Shown piece by piece: positions 16,335 through 25,164 of a stretch of 64,000 nucleotides of DNA. Positions within the stretch are counted from its first letter, which is position 1. The number at the start of each line of letters is the position of its first letter. This DNA is from Burkholderiales bacterium (lineage in GTDB: Bacteria; Pseudomonadota; Gammaproteobacteria; Burkholderiales; Burkholderiaceae_C): contig JACRPO010000002.1 in assembly GCA_016223165.1 (NCBI GenBank), forward strand, positions 124,001 through 188,000, given 5' to 3'. Below the pieces are notes generated by a model, which was given only the letters and a program-made list of their open reading frames with translations, searched no databases and was not told the origin of the DNA. The position numbers and the translations under genes were made by a program.

Positions 16335-17270
16335 TCAGCCGCGCGAATCGTGCGGACGGTGCGGACCGTGCCGACCCTGCGCCAGGCCCTGCGCGACCGT
16401 CGGGTAGCGCAGCACCAGGCGCAGTTCCTCGCGCAGGCGGCGGTTGTCCAGCCGCCGTGACTCCGACAGGAAACTCATCTGCTGCGCACTCAACTGCGCC
16501 TCGGCCTCGGCGCGCGCCAGTCGCGGCGGCCGCGGCAGGCCGCAAAGATCGGCCGCCAGGTCGTAGTAGTCGCCGACCAGCAGCTCGCTGCTGTCGCAGG
16601 CGTTGAAGACGCGCTGCGGCGGTGCCCGGTACAGCGCAGCGACGCAGGCCCGTGCGAGATCGTCGGCGTGGATGTGGTTGCTGTAGACGTCTTCCCCGCG
16701 CGCCAGCACCGGCGTGCCGCGCTGCAACCGCTCGCGCGGATGGCCGCCTTCGCGGTCGCCGGCATAGATGCCGGGCGCGCGCAGGATGCAAAGGCGCACG
16801 CAGGCGGCGCGCGCCCAGGCACGCAGCAGCCGCTCGGCATCGACGCGGCGCCTGGCGCGGTCGTTGAAGGGCGCCACCGGGCGCGTCTCGTCGAAGCGGG
16901 CGCCGCCCACGTCGCCGTAGACGCCCGTCGTGCTGACATAGACGAAGCGGCGCACGGCGACGCGCCGCGCCAGCGCGCGCACGAGAGCCCGTGTGCGCAG
17001 ATCCTCGTTGCCCTTGGGCTGCGGCGGCGCGAGATGGAGCACCGCGTCGGCGATGCCACCGAGGCGCGCCAGCGTCGCCGGCTGGTCCAGGTCGCCCACG
17101 AGCGGCAGCGCGCCGGCGGCGCGCAGCACCGCGGCCCGTTGCGGCGACGAGGTCAGCACGCGCACCGACCACGCCGCGCGCACGAGCGGCAGGATGCGCA
17201 TGCCGACATCGCCGCAGCCGACGATCAGCAGCCGCGGCCGCGGCGCGGGAGAGCAGGGTTTGGCGTGCAT
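16335..17270 (-). CDS. NAD-dependent epimerase/dehydratase-like protein (extended SDR)
   Basis: A 311-residue Rossmann-fold protein. The nucleotide-binding loop is VGCGDVGMRILPL near residue 18, a variant of the usual GxxGxxG. VYVSTTGVYGD carries the SDR Ser/Tyr region, although the lysine expected four residues after Tyr is not evident, which suggests an atypical SDR such as the YeeZ-type group. Later ILRAPGIYAGDR and NHIHADDLARACVAAL are typical of the family. Substrate unknown; it could be a nucleotide-sugar or quinone-binding reductase relative. Convergent with the HtrA-like gene and divergent from the flavin reductase. Confidence 0.8.
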   Translation of the reverse strand: MHAKPCSPAPRPRLLIVGCGDVGMRILPLVRAAWSVRVLTSSPQRAAVLRAAGALPLVGDLDQPATLARLGGIADAVLHLAPPQPKGNEDLRTRALVRALARRVAVRRFVYVSTTGVYGDVGGARFDETRPVAPFNDRARRRVDAERLLRAWARAACVRLCILRAPGIYAGDREGGHPRERLQRGTPVLARGEDVYSNHIHADDLARACVAALYRAPPQRVFNACDSSELLVGDYYDLAADLCGLPRPPRLARAEAEAQLSAQQMSFLSESRRLDNRRLREELRLVLRYPTVAQGLAQGRHGPHRPHDSRG

Positions 17271-17462
17271 CGGCAGACGTTCGGCAGATGAATTCGGGTT
17301 GATCGCCGGGTGCCGGGACGGCTCCAGGGCTTGCATATCATCGCGTGTTGCCCGGAGCCGGCCCGAGGCCGACCCCTTCCAGCCCGATTCCCCGGCCCCA
17401 TTCGTTCGCGGCCCCTCCGCCCGGGGCCCGCCCGCTCCGCGCGGCCCGCCCGCCGCCTGATC

Positions 17463-18533
17463 ATGACCTTCAACGTCACCCTGAAGCCTGCCGCGCGCCA
17501 GTTCACCGTCGAGCGCGACGAGGCCATCCTGCCGGCCGCCATCCGCCAGGGCATCGGCCTGCCGTACGGCTGCCGCGACGGTGCCTGCGGCTCGTGCAAG
17601 AGCAAGCTGGTCGAGGGCCGAGTCATCCACGGCGCACATCAGCAGCGCGCGCTTTCGGCGGCCGAGGAAGAGGCCGGCTACATCCTCACCTGCTGCGCCA
17701 CGCCGCAGACCGACTGCGTGGTCGAGGCGCGCATGGTGCCGGGTGCCGGCGAGTATCCGGTGCTGAAGCTGCCCACGCGCCTGCTCGCGCTCGAGCGCGT
17801 CGCGCCCGACGTGATGGTGCTGCGCCTGCAGTTGCCGGCCAACCAGAACCTGCGCTTCCGTGCCGGCCAGTACGTGGAGTTCATCCTGCGCGACGGCGCA
17901 CGGCGCAGCTACAGCATGGCCAACGCGCCGCACAACCTGGGCAGCCCGCCGGCCATCGAACTGCATGTGCGGCACATGCCCGGGGGCAAGTTCACCGACC
18001 ATGTCTTCGGCGCGATGAAGGAAAGGGAGATCCTGCGCATGGAGGGGCCCTTCGGCAGCTTCTTCCTGCGCGAGGACGCACCGTCAGACGGGACCGACCG
18101 CCCCGGCCCACCCGAGCGCCCGATCATCCTGCTGGCCAGCGGCACCGGCTTCGCCCCCATCAAGGCCGTCATCGAGCACATGCGCCACAAGGGCATCACG
18201 CGGCCCGCGGTGCTCTATTGGGGCGGGCGGCGGCCGCACGACCTGTACATGCACCACTGGTGCGAGCAGACGGCCGCCGAGTTGCCGAGCCTGCGCTACG
18301 TGCCCGTCGTCTCCGACGCCCTGCCCGAGGATGCGTGGAGCGGCCGCGAGGGCTTCGTGCACCGCGCGGTGATGGAGGACTGGCCCGATCTCTCGGCGCA
18401 TCAGGTGTACGCCTGCGGCGCGCCCATCGTCGTCGAGTCCGCCAAGCGCGATTTCGTGGCGCAGTGCCGACTGAACCCCGACGAGTTCTACGCCGACTCC
18501 TTCACCTCCGAGGCCGACAAGCACGGGCCCTGA
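17463..18533 (+). CDS. 2Fe-2S ferredoxin-NAD(P)H flavin reductase
   Basis: A 356-residue electron-transfer protein. An N-terminal plant-type 2Fe-2S ferredoxin domain (1-90) has the cluster cysteines in GCRDGACGSC (37, 42, 45) and TCC (77). An FAD-binding domain follows (RSYSMAN, PGGKFTDHVF, GPFGSFF), then an NAD(P)-binding domain (ILLASGTGFAPIKAVIEH and VYACGAP). The order matches the CDP-6-deoxyhexulose reductase / phenol hydroxylase reductase type. No partner oxygenase or sugar-synthesis gene is adjacent, so the electron acceptor is unknown. An in-frame ATG with TATCAT about 120 bases upstream as a possible -10. Confidence 0.9.
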   Translation: MTFNVTLKPAARQFTVERDEAILPAAIRQGIGLPYGCRDGACGSCKSKLVEGRVIHGAHQQRALSAAEEEAGYILTCCATPQTDCVVEARMVPGAGEYPVLKLPTRLLALERVAPDVMVLRLQLPANQNLRFRAGQYVEFILRDGARRSYSMANAPHNLGSPPAIELHVRHMPGGKFTDHVFGAMKEREILRMEGPFGSFFLREDAPSDGTDRPGPPERPIILLASGTGFAPIKAVIEHMRHKGITRPAVLYWGGRRPHDLYMHHWCEQTAAELPSLRYVPVVSDALPEDAWSGREGFVHRAVMEDWPDLSAHQVYACGAPIVVESAKRDFVAQCRLNPDEFYADSFTSEADKHGP

Positions 18534-18665
18534 GGCCCCTGAGGTCCGGCAGTGGGGTGAACGCCTTCACCCGCTCTGCGCCACTCTGCCCCCCGACGCC
18601 CTCGGCGCATCGGCTAGGCTTCGGGCTCCGGTTCGCCATCCCCTCTCGCCAACGGAGCCCTCACC

Positions 18666-19658
18666 TTGCCGCATCGCCGTCGCCAATTGCTGAACCTGTC
18701 GCTGTCCGCCGCCGCGCTGGCCCTGGCCGGCCGCACCGCGGCGCAAGGCCGCACCGTGCGCCTGATCGTGCCCTACCCACCCGGCGGCCCGCTCGACATC
18801 GCCGCGCGTGCGCTGGCCGAGCGCGTCAAGGACAGCCTCGGCAACGTGGTGGTCGAGAACCGGCCGGGTGCCGGCGGCAACCTCGGCGCCGACCTCGTCG
18901 CCAAGGCCGCACCCGATGGCCAGACCCTGGTGATGGGCGCCGTCGCGACGCACGCCATCAACCCGTGGCTGTACAGCAAGATTCCGTACGACCCGCTGCG
19001 CGACTTCACGCCGATCACGCTGGTGGCGCAGGTGCCCAACGTGCTCGTGCTCAACGCGGAGTCGGCGGCGCGCCTGAAGATCGCGAGCCTCGCGGACCTC
19101 GTGCAGCATGCGCGGCGCAACCCCGGCCGCCTCAACTACGGCTCGGGCGGCAACGGCAGCGCCGGCCACCTGGCGGGCGAGATGTTCAAGGCGCAGGCCA
19201 AGGTCTTCGCGGTGCACATCCCCTACGCCGGCGGCCCGCCGGCGCAGCTGGCCCTGGTGAGCGGCCAGGTGGACTTCAACTTCGACAACCTCGCGGCGGC
19301 CTCTGCCAACATCCGCAGCGGCAGGCTGAAGGCGCTGGCCGTGACGACGGCGAAGCGCTCGAGCGCGATGCCCGAGGTGCCGACGGTGGCCGAGGCGGGC
19401 GGCGCGTTCGGCCTGGGCCAGTTCGACATCTCCACCTGGTTCGGCATCTTCGCGCCGGCGCGGCTGCCCGCGGCCATGCTGCAGAGCCTGAACAAGGCCT
19501 TCGTCGATGCCCTCGGCTCGCCCGAGTTCAAGGCGCGCATGGCCACGTTGATGGCTGAGCCGGCGCCGACGACGGCCGAGCAGTTCGCGGCGTTCGTGCG
19601 CGGCGAACTGGCCAAGTACGAGGCGGTGGTCAAGTCGACGGGCGCGCGCGCCGACTGA
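18666..19658 (+). CDS. Bug-family tripartite tricarboxylate transporter binding protein
   Basis: A 330-residue periplasmic solute-binding protein of the Bug/TctC family, abundant in Burkholderiales. A Tat-like or Sec signal (PHRRRQLLNLSLSAAALALA) precedes the mature part. Family signatures are RLIVPYPPGGPLDIAAR, VVENRPGAGGNLGAD and the central GSGGNGSAGHLAGEMFK. The ligand is probably a small carboxylate but cannot be read from sequence. No TctA/TctB membrane genes are nearby, as is common for orphan Bug proteins. The start is TTG; no ATG or GTG gives a complete signal peptide. Confidence 0.92.
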   Translation: MPHRRRQLLNLSLSAAALALAGRTAAQGRTVRLIVPYPPGGPLDIAARALAERVKDSLGNVVVENRPGAGGNLGADLVAKAAPDGQTLVMGAVATHAINPWLYSKIPYDPLRDFTPITLVAQVPNVLVLNAESAARLKIASLADLVQHARRNPGRLNYGSGGNGSAGHLAGEMFKAQAKVFAVHIPYAGGPPAQLALVSGQVDFNFDNLAAASANIRSGRLKALAVTTAKRSSAMPEVPTVAEAGGAFGLGQFDISTWFGIFAPARLPAAMLQSLNKAFVDALGSPEFKARMATLMAEPAPTTAEQFAAFVRGELAKYEAVVKSTGARAD

Positions 19659-19668
19659 AAGACGAGAA

Positions 19669-19693
19669 GGCCCGGCGGCTCTCGCCCCGGGCC
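19669..19693. terminator. hairpin between convergent genes
   Basis: GGCCCGG (19669-19675) pairs with CCGGGCC (19687-19693) in the 57-base gap between the Bug gene and the minus-strand exported-protein gene. No T-tract on either side. Confidence 0.4.
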
Positions 19694-19715
19694 CGTCGAG
19701 ATCGCGTCGCAGCGA

Positions 19716-20324
19716 TCAGAACCGCGGCGCCGGGCCCTCGCCGTCCTTCTTGGGCGTGCAGGTCATGTCCATGCGCCCGAGGACCTCGCCTTCGGGGCCG
19801 ACCATCTCGCCCTCGAGATCGCCGGTCTGGCGGTCGATCGACACACGCGTGGCGGCCAGCTTCTCGAACGGCGGATACCACTTGAAGAGCTGCGTGCCCT
19901 TGAAGTCCATGAACACCTTGCCGCCGCGCTGCGGCTGGTAGGTGGCGGCGTAGTAGGCGTCGGTGGCGGTGTACTTCATGCGCTCGCCGACGGGCAGCAC
20001 GTTGGAGCGCTGCACGAAGGCCGTCATGTTGTTGTCGCGCAAGGCGAGGTACAGGTAGGCGCCGTCGCTCTTGATCACGGGCACCGCACGCAGCGTGGTG
20101 CGCATGCGCGCGTTGGCATCCGAGCGGTCGTCGCTCTTGTCGCCCTTGCCTTCGCCTGCGGTCTCCTCGGGCTTCTCGACGAGACCCCGGTCGATGGCGC
20201 GTTTGATGGGCTCGCCACCTGCCGACACGGTGCCCCGGCAGTCGAGGTAGAGGTGGAACATCTGCGCGCTGGCCGCGGGCACCGCCGCCGCCAGTACCAG
20301 GCCCACCAGGAGCGCCGGCTTCAT
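19716..20324 (-). CDS. exported protein of unknown function, partner of CsgG-like gene
   Basis: A 202-residue protein with a clear signal peptide (MKPALLVGLVLAAAVPAASA, cleavage after ASA). The mature part has two cysteines that could form a disulfide (LDCRG near the start, MTCTPKK near the end), a charged lysine/glutamate-rich loop (about 58-75), and beta-rich sequence. No known domain recognised. The ATG lies five bases after the stop of the CsgG-like gene, so the two are one transcription unit and probably one function. A GTG nine bases earlier overlaps that stop and is an alternative start. Confidence 0.8.
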   Translation of the reverse strand: MKPALLVGLVLAAAVPAASAQMFHLYLDCRGTVSAGGEPIKRAIDRGLVEKPEETAGEGKGDKSDDRSDANARMRTTLRAVPVIKSDGAYLYLALRDNNMTAFVQRSNVLPVGERMKYTATDAYYAATYQPQRGGKVFMDFKGTQLFKWYPPFEKLAATRVSIDRQTGDLEGEMVGPEGEVLGRMDMTCTPKKDGEGPAPRF

Positions 20325-20329
20325 GACGC

Positions 20330-21202
20330 TCACTTCTTGCCGCTGGCCTCGCGGCCGGCTTCGGTCTGGCCACCCTGCACGCCGAGGCGCCCGCCCGTGC
20401 CGAGGCCGCCGCGCACCGTCTGCGCCTTGTAGTTGCGCAGCGCCTTGACCATCTGGTTGTAGGAGTCGGCGAATGCGGCGACAACGACCTTGCCGCGCGG
20501 CGTGTTCGAGTAGCCGCCACCCGCGCCGGCCAGGCCGCCGGTGAAGGCCGAGCCGAAGAAGCCGAAGTCGAAGTTCTTGCCGCTGCCCTCGGCCGCCGAG
20601 ATCTGCACGCCCGAGCGAATGTCAACCAGCAGCAGCGTCGTCGACGCCTCGTTCACGCCGACGCTGCCCGCGAGCGCGCCGATGGCGCCGGGCAGCAGGC
20701 CGCCGAGACCGCCACCACCCCCCCCGGTCTTGCCCGAGAACTGGATCGACGGACGCATCAGGTAGTCGGCCGCGACCATCTGGCCGCCGCCCATGTTGCT
20801 GCCGGCCCGGCCCTCGTCGCCCCGCATCAGCGCGCGCTCCTGCATCATCGTGCGCATGCCGGCGCCGCGCTCGACGATGACGAAGCAGTTGCTCTGCTGG
20901 ATCATCAGGCGCAACACCGGGATCGTCGAGCCGAGCTGATAGCTGCGCAGCTGGTGGTACCAGGGGGCGTTCTGGTCCTCTTCCATCGCCAGCGTGCCGA
21001 GCGACTCGTCGCAGCGCTCGAGGTTGCTCTTGTTGCCGGCCGCCGTGCCGCCGCCGGCCGCGCCGGTGACTGTCGTGTTGCCGCCGCCCATGCTGGGCGC
21101 CGTGGCCAGGCAGCCCGGCAGCATGGCCGCCACGGCCAACACCAGCCAGGCCGGCCGCAGGCGTGCTGCGAGCGCGATCGGGGACTCTTGAGGATCTCGC
21201 AT
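20330..21202 (-). CDS. CsgG/HfaB-family outer-membrane lipoprotein
   Basis: A 290-residue lipoprotein. The signal ends in the lipobox LPGC (Cys31). The central part carries CsgG-family features: IPVLRLMIQQSNCFVIVERG, ADYLMRPSIQF, and TLLLVDIRSGVQISAAEGSG. Glycine-rich loops interrupt it (TGGGGGGLGG, AGAGGGYSN). In curli systems CsgG forms an oligomeric secretion pore in the outer membrane; no CsgA, B, E or F genes are visible here. AGGAG precedes the ATG. It forms a two-gene unit with the downstream exported protein. Assignment to the family is good; transport role is inference. Confidence 0.85.
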   Translation of the reverse strand: MRDPQESPIALAARLRPAWLVLAVAAMLPGCLATAPSMGGGNTTVTGAAGGGTAAGNKSNLERCDESLGTLAMEEDQNAPWYHQLRSYQLGSTIPVLRLMIQQSNCFVIVERGAGMRTMMQERALMRGDEGRAGSNMGGGQMVAADYLMRPSIQFSGKTGGGGGGLGGLLPGAIGALAGSVGVNEASTTLLLVDIRSGVQISAAEGSGKNFDFGFFGSAFTGGLAGAGGGYSNTPRGKVVVAAFADSYNQMVKALRNYKAQTVRGGLGTGGRLGVQGGQTEAGREASGKK

Positions 21203-21363
21203 GGTTTTCTCCTGATCATCTGCCGCCCCGGGCCCGAAGCGGATCAAGAGAATGTAAGGCGATTCAACGTGCGGCGGGATCCCCCACGCAGCGGATCGGC
21301 CTGCACTGTGCTCAGGTGCTCACACCGCGTGCCACCTTGCGAGCGCGAGCGCTGCCCGCCTGT

Positions 21364-22080
21364 TCACTCGCCCAGGTAGGCCGCACGCACGCGCGGGTCG
21401 GCGAGCAGTTCCTTGGCGTCGCCGCTCATCGTCACCTCGCCCGAGTCCATCACGTAGCCGCGGTTGGCGAGCGCGAGCGCGCGGCTCGCGTTCTGCTCCA
21501 CCAGCAGCACCGTGGTGCCGCGCTGGTGGATGTCGTTCACGACCTCGAAGATCTTGTCGACCATGATCGGCGACAGGCCCATGCTCGGCTCGTCGAGCAG
21601 CAGCACCTTCGGGTTCGCCATCAGTCCGCGGCCCATCGCGAGCATCTGCTGCTCGCCGCCGCTCATCGTGCCGGCGAGTTGCTGCGCGCGTTCCTTCAGG
21701 CGTGGGAAGATGCCGAAGACCTTCTCGATGTCCGCGGCGATGCCTTCCTTGTCGTTGCGCACGAAGGCGCCCATCTGCAGGTTCTCGACGATAGACATGC
21801 GCGTGAACACGCCGCGGCCCTCGGGCACCATCACGAGGCCTTGCTTGACGAGGTCCCACGCACCCTGGCCCTTGATGGGCTTGCCCAGGAACTCGATGTC
21901 GCCCGCCGCCACGGGCTGGATGCCGGTGATGGCCTTCAGCGTCGTCGTCTTGCCGGCCCCGTTGGCGCCGATGAGGCTGACCAGTTCGCCCTCGCGCACC
22001 TCGAAGCTGACGCCCTTGACCGCCTGGATGCCGCCGTAGGCCACGCGCAGGCCGCTGACCTTGAGGAGTGTCTGTGCCAT
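21364..22080 (-). CDS. livF: branched-chain amino acid ABC transporter ATPase LivF
   Basis: A 238-residue ABC ATPase of the LivF type. Walker A is GANGAGKTTT, the signature is MSGGEQQMLAMGR, Walker B is VLLLDEPSMGLSP and the switch is VLLVEQNA. It energises uptake of leucine, isoleucine, valine or related amino acids across the inner membrane. Last gene of livHMGF, 20 bases after livG. Length matches the family. Confidence 0.94.
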   Translation of the reverse strand: MAQTLLKVSGLRVAYGGIQAVKGVSFEVREGELVSLIGANGAGKTTTLKAITGIQPVAAGDIEFLGKPIKGQGAWDLVKQGLVMVPEGRGVFTRMSIVENLQMGAFVRNDKEGIAADIEKVFGIFPRLKERAQQLAGTMSGGEQQMLAMGRGLMANPKVLLLDEPSMGLSPIMVDKIFEVVNDIHQRGTTVLLVEQNASRALALANRGYVMDSGEVTMSGDAKELLADPRVRAAYLGE

Positions 22081-22100
22081 GCTGGATCGTCCCCGGCGGT

Positions 22101-22880
22101 TCAGTGCTGCCCGGCGCCGAGGTAGGCCTCGATCACCTTCTCGTTCTTCTGCACCTCGGCCGGCGTGCCCTCGGCGATCTGCTTGCCGTAGTCGAGCACG
22201 GTGACGCGGTCGCACAGGCCCATCACCAGCTTCACGTCGTGTTCGATGAGCAGGATCGTGCGGCCGTCGTTGCGGATGCGGTCGATCAGCTCGCGCAGTA
22301 CCACCTTCTCGGTGGCGTTCATGCCCGCCGCTGGCTCGTCGAGCGCGATCAGCTTGGGGTCGGTGGCGAGGGCCCGCGCGATCTCCAGCCGGCGCTGGTC
22401 GCCGTAGCTCAGCGTGCGCGCCCGATACTCGGCATAGCGGCCGATGCCCACGTAGTCGAGCAGTTCCTGCGCGCGCTTCGCGATGGCGGCCTCCTCGGCC
22501 TTGAACGAGGCGGTGCGGAAGACGGCGCCGAAGAGGCCCGATTTCGTGCGCACGTGACGGCCGACCATCACATTCTCGAGCGCCGTCATCTCCGGGAACA
22601 GGCGGATGTTCTGGAACGTGCGCGCGATGCCCTGCTCGGCCACCTCGTGCACGGCGCTCGGCTCGTAGGTCGCACCACCGAGCTCGAAGGTGCCCGAGTC
22701 GGGTGAGTACAGGCCCGTGATGACGTTGAAGAACGTCGTCTTGCCGGCGCCGTTGGGCCCGATCAGCCCATACACCTGGCCCGGCTGGATGGCGATGCCG
22801 ACCTCGGACAGGGCCTGCAGGCCACCGAAGCGCTTGCTGACGCCCTGCACGTTCAGGACGGCGGTGGATGTGTTCGCCAC
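22101..22880 (-). CDS. livG: branched-chain amino acid ABC transporter ATPase LivG
   Basis: A 259-residue ABC ATPase of the LivG type. Walker A is GPNGAGKTTF, the family-specific GIARTFQNIRLFPEMT follows, the signature is LSYGDQRRLEIAR, and Walker B is LIALDEPAAGMN. The LSYGDQ signature and the AAGMN after Walker B distinguish LivG from LivF. It starts three bases after the livM stop codon, so translation is probably coupled. Confidence 0.95.
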   Translation of the reverse strand: MANTSTAVLNVQGVSKRFGGLQALSEVGIAIQPGQVYGLIGPNGAGKTTFFNVITGLYSPDSGTFELGGATYEPSAVHEVAEQGIARTFQNIRLFPEMTALENVMVGRHVRTKSGLFGAVFRTASFKAEEAAIAKRAQELLDYVGIGRYAEYRARTLSYGDQRRLEIARALATDPKLIALDEPAAGMNATEKVVLRELIDRIRNDGRTILLIEHDVKLVMGLCDRVTVLDYGKQIAEGTPAEVQKNEKVIEAYLGAGQH

Positions 22881-22883
22881 GGC

Positions 22884-23975
22884 TCAGCCCCCCGCCTTGC
22901 CCGTCGGCGCCGGCGCGGCCTTGCCGTGTTCGGGCGAGGGCCACAGGCCGCGCGGCCGCGCGAGCATGATCGCGATCATCGCCAGCGCGATGAGCAACTG
23001 GCGCAGGATGGAGGCGTCCAGGCGCCCATCGGTCATCTGCTGCAGCGGCCCGGCCACGTAGCGCAGCACCTCGGGCAAGGCAGCCAGCAAGAGCGCGCCC
23101 AGCACCACGCCCGGCAGGTGGCCCATGCCGCCCAGCACGACCATGGCCACGATCATCACGCTCTCCATGAGGCTGAACGACTCGGGCGACACGAAGCCCT
23201 GGAAGGCCGCGAACATGGCCCCGGAGACGCCGCCGAACGCCGCCCCCATGCCGAACGCCAGCAGCTTCATGTTGCGCGTGTTGATGCCCATCGCCTTGGC
23301 CGCGATCTCGTCCTCGCGGATCGCCATCCAGGCGCGGCCGATGCGCGAAAGCTCGAGCCGGTGGCAGATGACCACGCTCACGACGACGAGGATGAGGAAG
23401 AGCCAGTAGTACAGCGTCACCGGTGCGATCTCGAAGCCGGCCACCTCCCAGGGCCTGCCGAAGCCGACGCCGAAGACGCTCATCGGATCGATGCGATCGA
23501 GCCCACGCGGCCCGTTGGTGATGTTGACCGGGTGCTCGAGGTTGTTCAGGAACACGCGGATGATCTCGCCGAAGCCGAGCGTGACGATGGCCAGGTAGTC
23601 GCCGCGCAGCTTGAGCACCGGCAGGCCCAGCAGCACGCCGGCGAACGCCGCCAGCGCGGCGCCGAGCGGAATGACGGCCAGGATCGGCGTGTGCAGGCCG
23701 TCGGGGAACATGGCCGCGGCCCACTCGAAGGTTTCGGTCAGATGCGGGCTTGCCAGCAGCGCGTACATGTACGCGCCGACGGCATAGAAGGCGACGAAGC
23801 CGAGGTCGAGCAGGCCCGCGTAGCCGACGACGATATTCAGGCCGAGCGCGAGCAGCACGTACAGGAGCGCGATGGCCATGATGCGCACCCAGCCCTGCCC
23901 GACCTGCTGCACGAAGAGCGGCAGCGCCAGCAGCACGACGGCGGCGACGATGAAGATCACCAGCTTGTTCTTCAT
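22884..23975 (-). CDS. livM: branched-chain amino acid ABC transporter permease LivM
   Basis: A 363-residue permease with about nine or ten hydrophobic helices, starting MKNKLVIFIVAAVVLLALP. Family marks are LGLNIVVGYAGLLDLGFVAF near residue 45 and the ATPase-contact loop ELSRIGRAWMAIREDEIAAK. A C-terminal tail of about 25 residues ends in a Lys/Gly/Ala-rich stretch. Starts 17 bases after livH. Confidence 0.94.
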   Translation of the reverse strand: MKNKLVIFIVAAVVLLALPLFVQQVGQGWVRIMAIALLYVLLALGLNIVVGYAGLLDLGFVAFYAVGAYMYALLASPHLTETFEWAAAMFPDGLHTPILAVIPLGAALAAFAGVLLGLPVLKLRGDYLAIVTLGFGEIIRVFLNNLEHPVNITNGPRGLDRIDPMSVFGVGFGRPWEVAGFEIAPVTLYYWLFLILVVVSVVICHRLELSRIGRAWMAIREDEIAAKAMGINTRNMKLLAFGMGAAFGGVSGAMFAAFQGFVSPESFSLMESVMIVAMVVLGGMGHLPGVVLGALLLAALPEVLRYVAGPLQQMTDGRLDASILRQLLIALAMIAIMLARPRGLWPSPEHGKAAPAPTGKAGG

Positions 23976-23992
23976 GGGTGGCCTCCCGCCGC

Positions 23993-24916
23993 TCAGGCGC
24001 GGTCCGCGACGCGCTCGCCGAGCAGGCCGGCGGGGCGCAGCGTGAGCACGAGGATGAGCGCTGCGAACGCGAACACGTCGGCATAGTGGCTGCCGAAGAC
24101 GCCGCCGGTGAGGTCGCCGAGGTAGCCCGCGCCGAGCGCCTCGATGAGCCCGAGCGCGACACCGCCCACCACGGCCCCGGCCAGGTTGCCGATGCCACCC
24201 AGCACCGCCGCGGTGAAGGCCTTGAGCCCGGGCAGGAAGCCCATCGCGTGCTGCACGGTCCCGTAGTTGGCTGCCCACATCACGCCGGCCACGGCGGCCA
24301 GCGCGGCGCCGATGATGAAGGTGGCCGAGATCACCATGTCCGGCTTCACGCCCATGAGCGCGGCCACGCGGGGGTTCTCCGCCGTGGCCCGCATCGCGCG
24401 GCCGAGCTTGGTGCGGTTCACGAGCCACATCAGCAGCGCCAGGATGGCCGTGGTGAGGCCGAGGATGAGCAGCTGCGTGACGCCGATCACCGGCCCGCCG
24501 AGGTCGATGGGATCGTTGGGCAGCAGCGACGGGTAGGGCTTGGGGTTCGGCTTCCAGATGATCATCGCGATGGTCTGCAGCAAGAGGCTCATGCCCATCG
24601 CCGTGATCAGCGGCGCCAGCCGAGGCGCGCTGCGCAGGGGCCGGTAGGCGAGCTTCTCGATCGCGAAATTGAGCGCCGCGCACACGACGATGGCGCAGAC
24701 GAGCGAGATCAGCATCAGCAGCCAGCCCGGCAGGCCGGCGCCGGCGAGCGCGGAGATGACGGACCAGCTGGTCAGGGCCCCCACCATCAGCACCTCGCCG
24801 TGCGCGAAATTGATGAGGTTGATGATGCCGTACACCATGGTGTAGCCGAGCGCCACCAACGCGTACATGCTGCCCAGCACAAGTCCGTTGAGGATCTGCT
24901 GGAGGAAGATATCCAT
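23993..24916 (-). CDS. livH: branched-chain amino acid ABC transporter permease LivH
   Basis: A 307-residue permease and the first gene of livHMGF. The opening MDIFLQQILNGLVLGSMYAL and the motif YTMVYGIINLINFAHGEVLM are highly characteristic of LivH. The ATPase-contact loop TKLGRAMRATAENPRVAALM is present. GAGAACTCC-type purine-rich sequence (GAGGAGAACT on the minus strand) precedes the ATG. A binding protein gene is not in the operon; the LivK-type gene at 34-35 kb is the nearest candidate partner. Confidence 0.95.
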   Translation of the reverse strand: MDIFLQQILNGLVLGSMYALVALGYTMVYGIINLINFAHGEVLMVGALTSWSVISALAGAGLPGWLLMLISLVCAIVVCAALNFAIEKLAYRPLRSAPRLAPLITAMGMSLLLQTIAMIIWKPNPKPYPSLLPNDPIDLGGPVIGVTQLLILGLTTAILALLMWLVNRTKLGRAMRATAENPRVAALMGVKPDMVISATFIIGAALAAVAGVMWAANYGTVQHAMGFLPGLKAFTAAVLGGIGNLAGAVVGGVALGLIEALGAGYLGDLTGGVFGSHYADVFAFAALILVLTLRPAGLLGERVADRA

Positions 24917-24989
24917 GCGGGAGTTCTCCTCGGCACGCCCGGCATCGCGGGGCCGGCGCGCAACTCATCGTTGTCGTTCACGAACAAGG

Positions 24990-25039
24990 GGCACGGCTAG
25001 CAGGAGCCGTGCCGCATGCGTGACATCGAAAAGATTCTA
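24990..25039 (-). promoter_or_regulatory. liv operon promoter -10 and leader hairpin
   Basis: On the minus strand TAGAAT occupies 25039-25034, predicting transcription start near 25027. Then GGCACGGCT (25013-25005) pairs with AGCCGTGCC (24998-24990), a perfect 9-bp stem with a 6-base loop, followed by CCTTGTTC. The hairpin would sit 14-37 bases into a leader of about 110 bases. It could be a weak terminator or attenuator, or an end signal for readthrough from ald. Confidence 0.45.
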
Positions 25040-25113
25040 GGCAGCGGCCTGCGCCGGCCGGGGGCGGGCTTCCCCGCGCATGTCTGGCCCCGCAACCGGT
25101 GTAGCGCGCCGAC

Positions 25114-25164
25114 CTCAACCCAGTACGCTGCGCGCGCGGATCTCAACCCAGCACGCTGCGCGCG
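25114..25164. repeat. direct repeat duplicating the 3' end of ald
   Basis: A 23-base sequence beginning CTCAACCCAG is present at 25114-25136 and again at 25142-25164 with one difference (T or C). The second copy contains the ald stop codon and last seven codons; the first is a non-coding copy just past the end of the gene. Period 28 bases. Confidence 0.85.
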
